A stretch of DNA of 9,829 nucleotides, from the NCBI GenBank assembly GCA_018610095.1, contig JAHEOB010000094.1, positions 1 to 9,829 of the forward strand, written 5' to 3'. Positions within the stretch are counted from its first letter, which is position 1. Each line of letters begins with the position of its first letter. The position numbers and the translations under genes were made by a program. The notes under the pieces are model-generated. The model did no database searches. It was not told where the DNA came from and worked only from the letters and a program-made list of their open reading frames with translations. Source of the stretch: Halothece sp. MAG (GTDB taxonomy: Bacteria > Cyanobacteriota > Cyanobacteriia > Cyanobacteriales > Rubidibacteraceae). This document shows, in pieces, positions 5,418 through 9,829 of the stretch.

Positions 5418-6632
5418 TTAATAGACCCGACCTCGCCATTGTTTAGGGCGTTTGCTCGCTGACAAAAAAATCCGAAACACAGCTGCCCCATCTGCTAGAG
5501 GGGAAAGCCAAAACAGCCAAGCGGACCATTGTTGAGCGCGGTTATAAGAGCCTGCAATGGCAAACAATAATCCCCACCGCATTAATAGTAGTCCACTATT
5601 GAGTCCCCCTAATAGGAGAAACATTAAGGTTGTTTCTCCCTTCCCAATATTAAGGAGAAACAGTATTACTAGGGGAAGCGGCAAGGCTTGTAAGCAGACT
5701 AACAGCCACAATTCTAGGAATAATAAACTGGGGGTCGCAGCGTCCTTTAGATCTAAAGAACGACCCCATTGCTGCCAAGTTTCTTTCATGCCTTCATACA
5801 TTCTGACTTGAATCACCTTTGCCCCATCTAGAAAGCCCACTTGATACCCTTGACGGGCTGCATAACGGGCTAATGTGACATCATCACAAAAGGAGTCTTT
5901 GGCGACTCGATATCCCCCAAGGGCTGATAGAACATCACGACGGATTAAAAAACACTGTCCATTTGCCATTACTCGGTCTGGGGGATCAGGGTTAACCCCT
6001 GCCACATCAAACCGATATAACAAAGTCATGAGTAATGCGGGTTGTAGTAGCCATTCCCCTAATGATTTCAAATTAAACTGAGGGGATAAGGAAAGTAAAT
6101 CGTATCCTTGAGACTCAGCAGTGCTAATAATGGCAGCGACTAATCCCGGTTGGGGTTGGGTATCAGCATCAATCCCCAAAATCCATTCACTGTGAGGTGA
6201 ACTGGCAAAAAAACCATGATGTAAGGCCCAAGGACGACCGACCCATGTTGGGGGTAAGGGATCATCTTCAAGGAGGCGAAATCGGGGATCAGATTGTTGT
6301 GCCTGTTTGACGAACTCTGCCGTGCCATCGCTGGAGCGACTATCCACGACTAAAATTTCTCGGACTTCATGACCTTGCCGAGTTAATCCTTTTAAACAGG
6401 GGGTAATCCGATTCGCTTCATTGAGAGTGGGAACAATAATGCTAACTGTTCCCAATTGTTCTGGTGTTGTGGCAGTTGGTTGCAGTGGCGGATATCGCTT
6501 TGCCCCTTTCAGGAAACGCGACAGCACAATCAAGGTTGCAGGAATTTGCAGCAGCAAAAGAACCAAGATAGTTGCTGACCCAATCATGGAAGGATTGACG
6601 GTCAAACTGTCAACCAGCAGTCCCCAATTCAC
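5418..6632 (-). CDS. cruG: Carotenoid glycosyltransferase CruG (GT2 family; myxol-type glycoside synthesis)
   Basis: The protein has 404 residues. An N-terminal membrane helix is at about 17-40 and two or three more at the C-terminus (301-360). The GT2 domain has VSIIVPTLNEANR (63-75), VVDSRSSDGTAEF (95-107), the metal-binding DxD in GIDADTQP (Asp155, Asp157), FLIRRDVLSALGGY (228-241), the likely catalytic Asp pair in FCDDVTLA (250-251), and QQWGR (287-291) as the Q/RxxRW-like motif. CruG is known in cyanobacteria to attach the sugar to the 2'-hydroxyl in myxoxanthophyll synthesis. The assignment rests on the GT2 fold plus immediate linkage to cruF. Its ATG (6632) overlaps the cruF stop by 4 nt (ATGA), indicating translational coupling in one operon. 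The product would act at the membrane. Specific sugar cannot be read from the sequence. Confidence 0.88.
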   Translation of the reverse strand: MNWGLLVDSLTVNPSMIGSATILVLLLLQIPATLIVLSRFLKGAKRYPPLQPTATTPEQLGTVSIIVPTLNEANRITPCLKGLTRQGHEVREILVVDSRSSDGTAEFVKQAQQSDPRFRLLEDDPLPPTWVGRPWALHHGFFASSPHSEWILGIDADTQPQPGLVAAIISTAESQGYDLLSLSPQFNLKSLGEWLLQPALLMTLLYRFDVAGVNPDPPDRVMANGQCFLIRRDVLSALGGYRVAKDSFCDDVTLARYAARQGYQVGFLDGAKVIQVRMYEGMKETWQQWGRSLDLKDAATPSLLFLELWLLVCLQALPLPLVILFLLNIGKGETTLMFLLLGGLNSGLLLMRWGLLFAIAGSYNRAQQWSAWLFWLSPLADGAAVFRIFLSASKRPKQWRGRVY

Positions 6633-7606
6633 TGTACGCCTCTCTTTTGTAGTTGCGCTACGGAAACGGCACTTGCATCCTTGGGATGAGATTGACTGCT
6701 TGCTTGAGAATTACTCATCTTAGGCGTCATTCCATAAAGAACACAGCAGGGAATAATGGCAAAAATGATACTCAGCACCACCGGTAGCCAAATCCCAGCA
6801 GCTAGACTTAAAATTGCTCCAAATAGAATATTAGAAACATAAACGGCTAAGGGAAAGGTCAGATGCTGACGGGTTAACCCCAAGGGTTGATTGCCCCAAA
6901 ACAGATGGGAAATGCCCATAAAAACAATTCCAGTTATGAACCAACCGCCAAAGTTTTGATAGGGCATCCCAAAAAAGGCCCCAGGTTGTTCCCACGTCCA
7001 GAAGGGAACATCGGTTTGCGTCATAGCTGGATCAAGGACTAAATCCCAGCAAGTGAGAAGTAATGACCCCAGCGCGATCGCGCTTACAGATTTGATCCAA
7101 CTTGGTTGGGAACGATGTTCTAAACTGACCCTTGCAATTAAATAAGTCGAAAACCCGACATAAAACCAAGATAGGGGAATGGTAAAAGGCACTAAATCCG
7201 CAATTTTATAACCTAATCCACTCAGATAATGATACTCCCCAAAAGGAAACCCAGTGCTTGTTCCTAATAATTCACTGGCTAATGATAGGGTGACAGCAGA
7301 AACCATAAAGGTTAACCACCGTCTGCCCCCAACAATTTGATAGGCATAGTAGGCAACTGCACTTGCCCCAAGTAACATATACACAATGCCGCCGCCAGCC
7401 ATGGAGTAGCGGAACGCCATTTGTCCCATAGGCGGAAGATTAGCAATTAATTCCCCATTGGGAACAACGATCACTAAACCCGCTAAACCAAAGAGCATGG
7501 CAGCTATATGACCCATCAAGAGTGCTGTTGCAGGGAATCCCCCCAACGGTTGTAATTTCATTAATCGTTTTTCCTCGCTTGATATCACTTGTTTAAGAGT
7601 TAACAT
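6629..7606 (-). CDS. cruF: Carotenoid 1',2'-hydratase CruF (gamma-carotene 1'-hydroxylase)
   Basis: CruF hydrates the psi end of gamma-carotene-type substrates to give a 1'-hydroxyl, the step before glycosylation in myxoxanthophyll synthesis. The protein has 325 residues from the ATG at 7606 and about seven or eight hydrophobic segments, so it is an integral membrane protein. Family signatures are SELLGTSTGFPFGEYHY (111-127), CWDLVLDPAM (186-195) and WTWEQPGAFFGMPYQNFGGW (203-222), whose acidic and His residues are candidates for catalysis. The better start may be Met16 (7561): GCGAGGAAAA lies just upstream of it, whereas the ATG at 7606 has no Shine-Dalgarno and adds a non-membrane stretch of 15 residues. 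The gene is followed by cruG with a 4-nt overlap and preceded by an HLR1-like box. Confidence 0.92.
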   Translation of the reverse strand: MLTLKQVISSEEKRLMKLQPLGGFPATALLMGHIAAMLFGLAGLVIVVPNGELIANLPPMGQMAFRYSMAGGGIVYMLLGASAVAYYAYQIVGGRRWLTFMVSAVTLSLASELLGTSTGFPFGEYHYLSGLGYKIADLVPFTIPLSWFYVGFSTYLIARVSLEHRSQPSWIKSVSAIALGSLLLTCWDLVLDPAMTQTDVPFWTWEQPGAFFGMPYQNFGGWFITGIVFMGISHLFWGNQPLGLTRQHLTFPLAVYVSNILFGAILSLAAGIWLPVVLSIIFAIIPCCVLYGMTPKMSNSQASSQSHPKDASAVSVAQLQKRGVQ

Positions 7607-7631
7607 TTAAAGTAATGGTCACTGAATATTA

Positions 7632-7637
7632 ATTATA
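7632..7637 (-). promoter_or_regulatory. Candidate -10 box of cruF-cruG
   Basis: TATAAT on the minus strand, inside the palindrome AATTATAATT (7631-7640), so it reads as a -10 in either direction. No good -35 is present at 16-18 bp; that region is occupied by the HLR1-like repeat. Transcription would start near 7625, giving about 19 nt of leader to ATG 7606 or about 64 nt to ATG 7561. Confidence 0.4.
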
Positions 7638-7638
7638 A

Positions 7639-7656
7639 TTTACAAAAATTTACAAC
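7639..7656 (+). promoter_or_regulatory. HLR1-like RpaB-binding site in front of cruF
   Basis: TTTACAAA-AA-TTTACAAC matches the published cyanobacterial high-light regulatory element HLR1, (G/T)TTACA(T/A)(T/A)NN(G/T)TTACA(T/A)(T/A), at every defined position except the last base. The two half-sites have a 10-bp period. HLR1 is bound by the response regulator RpaB. The site lies where the -35 of the cruF promoter would be, which in the RpaB model fits repression in low light and release in high light. The match is seen; the regulation is inferred. Confidence 0.6.
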
Positions 7657-7809
7657 AAACCGTGCTTGGGGCACAATGGTTTTGCCTTCTAGCAAGAGCC
7701 TTGACCTTTTTGGAACAATCGTCAGTAGAATGGTAGTCCAACTAAAGCATCCCAAATTTGGTGTTATTGTCCCCCTGATGGCGTTTCATAGCTTGTTGGA
7801 AAATGCGAT

Positions 7810-7833
7810 AGCCAGTATTGATTGCAATACGCT
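7810..7833. repeat. Hairpin in the cruF-GNAT intergenic region
   Basis: GTATTG (7815-7820) and CAATAC (7825-7830) form a perfect stem with the loop ATTG, extended by AGC (7810-7812) / GCT (7831-7833) across a 2-nt bulge. The function is unknown. Confidence 0.4.
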
Positions 7834-7836
7834 AAC

Positions 7837-7855
7837 AAAGAAAATAAGTTTCTTT
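7837..7855. repeat. A/T-rich hairpin next to 7810-7833
   Basis: AAAGAAA (7837-7843) and TTTCTTT (7849-7855) are perfectly complementary around ATAAG. It begins 3 nt after the previous hairpin, so the two form a tandem pair upstream of the GNAT gene. A leader RNA or small-RNA terminator is possible. Confidence 0.4.
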
Positions 7856-7964
7856 AAAGTTTAGGGGAAGTAGCAAACCCGTTAAGATCAAAGCAATTCC
7901 AAAGCAACAGAAGTGATTGTTGTGGAAAATTGAAATGGGTGACAAATCATTATCTTAGATCAAC

Positions 7965-9155
7965 ATGAATTTATTTGTTCCTGAAGACAACAACTTGACA
8001 ATTCGTTCTATCCAGTATAAGGATTTACCGACAATTGAGTCGCTGGTGGATAAGTGTCACCAGTTCCATCATAGTGGTTCTCAACTGGCTATAACGCAAG
8101 CTCTCCACAGTTTTCGGCGTTGGTATAGCGCCATCAAACTGTTAAATCTATTTCCTAATCCTGCCCAACATCATTTTTGCATCTATGTGGCTCAACGGGA
8201 AGATGAGGTTGTTGGAGCAATTAAAGTTGCTCCCACCAATAGCACCCGTAGCACTTGGCAAGTCGAACATATTATCGTCGATCCTGATTATCCCGTGGCT
8301 GGGAAACGGATTGGCTCACAGCTATTACGATATTGCTTTGAAACTATCTGGGAAGCAAGAACTTGGATTCTAGAAGTTAATATCCACCATAAAAATATTT
8401 TGGCGTTATATCGTCGCAATGGCTTTCAACCCTTAGCCCAGTTTACCTATTGGGCGATCGCGCCAGAAAAACTCCAAGAATTAGCGCAACACGAGCCCCA
8501 ATTACCCAACTTACTGCCCATTAATAATGCCGATGCCCAACTGCTTTATCAATTGGATACCGTTTCCATGCCGCCGTTATTGCGCCAAGTCTTTGATCGC
8601 CATATTAATGATTTTAAACGTAATTTGTTTGAAAAAACCCTGACGCAGCTACAACAGTGGTTTGGCAAAACGCTTAGTAAAGAGGGATATGTTTTTGAAC
8701 CCCAAAGGAAAGCCGCGATCGGGTATTTTCATCTCAACCAACATCAATTACAGTCGGAACTTTATCAAGGGAAATTAACAGTTCATCCGGCTTATACTTG
8801 GCTCTATCCGGAATTATTGGCAAAAATGGCTCACTCCCTGCCCAAAACTGGTGACAGTAAACTGTTACTGGCTTCTGCTGACTATCAACCAGAACGAGAA
8901 GAATATCTGGAACAGATTGGCGCCGAACGTATGGAACATACTTTGCTACTTTCCCGTTCCGTTTGGCACAAATTACGAGAAGCACCGTCTGCCTCTTTAG
9001 AACGCCTACAATTATCAGGCGTGTTACAAGGGTTACGTCCTGGCCGTCCCCCCATTCCTAGTCGTTTACCTTGGCTGAATTTCTTACCTACTTCCTTTGA
9101 TAAGGAACAACAGGAAACCAATGGTCAAGCAAAACAGGGAGAACAGCGTGATTAA
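7965..9155 (+). CDS. GNAT-type acetyltransferase, long form with a second GNAT-like half
   Basis: The 396-residue protein begins with a GNAT domain at about 10-170: LTIRSIQYKDLPTIESLV (strand/helix 1), EVVGAIKVAPTN, VEHIIVDPDYPVAGKRIGSQLL with the acetyl-CoA loop around GKRIGSQ (113-119), ILEVNIHHKNILALYRRNGF (136-154), the usual motif B. Residues 185-335 look like a diverged second GNAT-like fold (KAAIGYFHL 249-257, KLLLASADYQPEREEYLEQIGAERMEHTLLLSR 299-331) without a clear acetyl-CoA loop, so only the first half is likely catalytic. The substrate is unknown. A Pro-rich segment (RPGRPPIPSRLPW, 358-370) and a hydrophilic tail end the protein. Its stop overlaps the ruvX start by 8 nt, so the two are probably co-transcribed. 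The ATG at 7965 has no clear Shine-Dalgarno. Confidence 0.85.
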   Translation: MNLFVPEDNNLTIRSIQYKDLPTIESLVDKCHQFHHSGSQLAITQALHSFRRWYSAIKLLNLFPNPAQHHFCIYVAQREDEVVGAIKVAPTNSTRSTWQVEHIIVDPDYPVAGKRIGSQLLRYCFETIWEARTWILEVNIHHKNILALYRRNGFQPLAQFTYWAIAPEKLQELAQHEPQLPNLLPINNADAQLLYQLDTVSMPPLLRQVFDRHINDFKRNLFEKTLTQLQQWFGKTLSKEGYVFEPQRKAAIGYFHLNQHQLQSELYQGKLTVHPAYTWLYPELLAKMAHSLPKTGDSKLLLASADYQPEREEYLEQIGAERMEHTLLLSRSVWHKLREAPSASLERLQLSGVLQGLRPGRPPIPSRLPWLNFLPTSFDKEQQETNGQAKQGEQRD

Positions 9156-9615
9156 CAAAATTTCTGCTTTAGGACTTGATATTGGTAAAAAACGGATTGG
9201 TGTTGCAGGTTGTGATGGAACGGGATTGATTGCAACTCCCTTAACAACCATTCAACGAAGCCGATGGTCTCAAGATGTGGAACAGTTCAAAACGTTAATT
9301 GAACAGCGGGATGTGACGATTTTGGTCATTGGTTTACCCTATGGACTCAATGGAGAGTTAGGAAAACAAGGAAAACGGATTGAACAATATACTCAACGTT
9401 TAGCAAAGGCGTTACAACTGCCAATTGAGTATGTGGATGAGCGATTAACCTCCATTGAAGCAGAAACCCGACTTCAAAGTAAAAAAGGGTTTTCTCCCAA
9501 GCGAGATAAAGCGCAAATTGATGCCCATGCTGCAGCAATTATTCTGCAACAATGGCTGGATCAACAGCCAAGGAATAATGGAGTGGGTAACCTATTGGAG
9601 TCTAGGCCTACCTAG
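9148..9615 (+). CDS. ruvX: RuvX/YqgF family RNase H-fold nuclease (putative pre-16S rRNA or Holliday-junction nuclease)
   Basis: From the GTG at 9148 the protein has 155 residues, close to the family norm of about 140-150. The acidic active-site residues of this RNase H-like fold are present: Asp11 in LGLDIGKKRIGVA, Asp97/Glu98 in YVDERLTS, and Asp125 in AQIDAHAAA. VIGLPYGLNGELGKQ (60-74) is the conserved glycine-rich motif. RuvX (YqgF) processes the 5' end of 16S rRNA in bacteria and is also linked to Holliday-junction cleavage. I chose GTG 9148 because AGGGAG (9136-9141) lies 6 nt before it. The ATG at 9121 (weak AGGAAA before it) would add 9 residues and a TTG at 9097 would add 17; both lie further inside the GNAT gene. 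The overlap with the upstream stop suggests coupled translation. Confidence 0.93.
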   Translation: MINKISALGLDIGKKRIGVAGCDGTGLIATPLTTIQRSRWSQDVEQFKTLIEQRDVTILVIGLPYGLNGELGKQGKRIEQYTQRLAKALQLPIEYVDERLTSIEAETRLQSKKGFSPKRDKAQIDAHAAAIILQQWLDQQPRNNGVGNLLESRPT

Positions 9616-9616
9616 A
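9601..9616. repeat. Hairpin over the ruvX stop codon
   Basis: TCTAGG (9601-9606) and CCTAGA (9611-9616) pair perfectly around CCTA, with the ruvX stop inside the 3' arm. GGAG and CTCC further out could extend it over an internal loop. No T-run follows, so it is a weak terminator candidate at best. Confidence 0.3.
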
Positions 9617-9659
9617 AAATTGGCTCCCGTGGTGGCAACATACAAGCAATAACATATAA

Positions 9660-9674
9660 CTTTTACAATAAAAG
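9660..9674. repeat. Short hairpin before the ABC transporter gene
   Basis: CTTTTA (9660-9665) and TAAAAG (9669-9674) form a perfect A/T-rich stem with a 3-nt loop, 36 nt before the ATG at 9711. It is weak thermodynamically and its role is unknown. Confidence 0.25.
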
Positions 9675-9710
9675 CGAGGACACTTAACATTTTTATACAA
9701 ACTTAGTTTT

Positions 9711-9829
9711 ATGACACCTGCTGTTTCTATCCAAAACTTAAAAAAATCCTATGGTGACCTAACAGCAGTTAAAGACGTTACCTTTGAGGTGCAGCCTGGG
9801 GAAATTTTTGGTTTACTAGGTCCCAATGC
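9711..9829 (+). CDS. ABC transporter ATP-binding protein, partial (N-terminus only)
   Basis: 39 codons are visible before the right edge. They read as the start of an ABC ATPase: IQNLKKSYGDLTAVKDVTFEV with the aromatic A-loop Tyr14, then PGEIFGLLGPN, the beginning of the Walker A motif (GPNGAGK expected next). The wording KSYG..AVKDVTF..PGEIFGLLGPN is typical of CcmA/DrrA-type exporters of drugs, lipids or polysaccharides, but with only 39 residues the subfamily and substrate are open. No clear Shine-Dalgarno precedes the ATG, and a 95-nt gap separates it from ruvX, so a separate promoter is likely. Confidence 0.9.
   Translation, partial: MTPAVSIQNLKKSYGDLTAVKDVTFEVQPGEIFGLLGPN

Larger units (their letters stand above)
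7607..7964. other. Divergent intergenic region between cruF and the GNAT gene
   Basis: This 358-nt stretch holds a candidate cruF promoter with an HLR1-like repeat (7632-7656) near its left end and two adjacent hairpins (7810-7833, 7837-7855) nearer the GNAT gene. A 62-codon open frame at 7676-7864 shows no domain, no Shine-Dalgarno and no coding-like composition, so I do not call it. No other gene was found. Confidence 0.6.

Noticed and set aside
7676..7864. 62-codon plus-strand open frame between cruF and the GNAT gene
   Set aside because: It has no Shine-Dalgarno, no domain or signal, and lies over two hairpins in an A/T-rich intergenic region; a fragment on the opposite strand reads equally plausibly.
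9097..9147. Upstream TTG/ATG starts for ruvX
   Set aside because: They would add 9-17 residues not expected in the family and lie deeper in the GNAT gene; the GTG at 9148 has the best ribosome-binding site, although ATG 9121 remains possible.
1..9829. CRISPR array, tRNA or rRNA genes
   Set aside because: No regularly spaced direct repeats, no tRNA cloverleaf and no rRNA-like sequence were seen.

Overview
The window looks like a cyanobacterial chromosome. Three things point that way: seven copies of the HIP1 octamer GCGATCGC in under 10 kb, a cruF-cruG gene pair for myxol-type (myxoxanthophyll) carotenoid glycosides, and an RpaB/HLR1-like box in front of cruF. Genus cannot be fixed from the sequence; by eye the base composition is moderately AT-rich.

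Layout. 1-987 (minus): 5' part of an exported glycosyl-hydrolase-like (GHL10) protein running off the left edge. 988-1528: a gene-poor divergent intergenic region with several perfect hairpins. 1529-2950 (plus): LysM + M23 peptidoglycan hydrolase-type protein with a TTG start, followed by a terminator-like hairpin. 3013-3510 (plus): RNase HI. 3497-5020: a tnpB-only IS200/IS605-type (IS1341-like) element in minus orientation, flanked on both sides by structured repeats. One of these contains the rnhA stop codon. 5138-5416 (plus): a small HTH-like protein that meets cruG tail to tail with a 1-nt gap. 5418-7606 (minus): cruG and cruF with a 4-nt start/stop overlap, so one operon. 7607-7964: divergent promoter region with an HLR1-like direct repeat. 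7965-9155 (plus): long GNAT-type protein overlapping ruvX (9148-9615). 9711-9829 (plus): first 39 codons of an ABC transporter ATPase, cut by the right edge.

Functional themes. The left part deals with the cell envelope (two exported proteins transcribed divergently). The middle is a TnpB element whose omega-RNA-like 3' end reads out into rnhA. The right-middle part makes a photoprotective carotenoid glycoside: CruF hydrates the 1' end of the carotenoid and CruG adds the sugar. The HLR1-like box suggests high-light control. The rest is ordinary housekeeping (RNase HI, RuvX) with poorly characterised partners.

The most notable observations are the HLR1-like site in the cruF promoter and the paired flanks of the tnpB element. 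Each flank carries a hairpin with the same core but different, mutually compensating arms. No tRNA, rRNA, CRISPR array or complete new defence system was seen.
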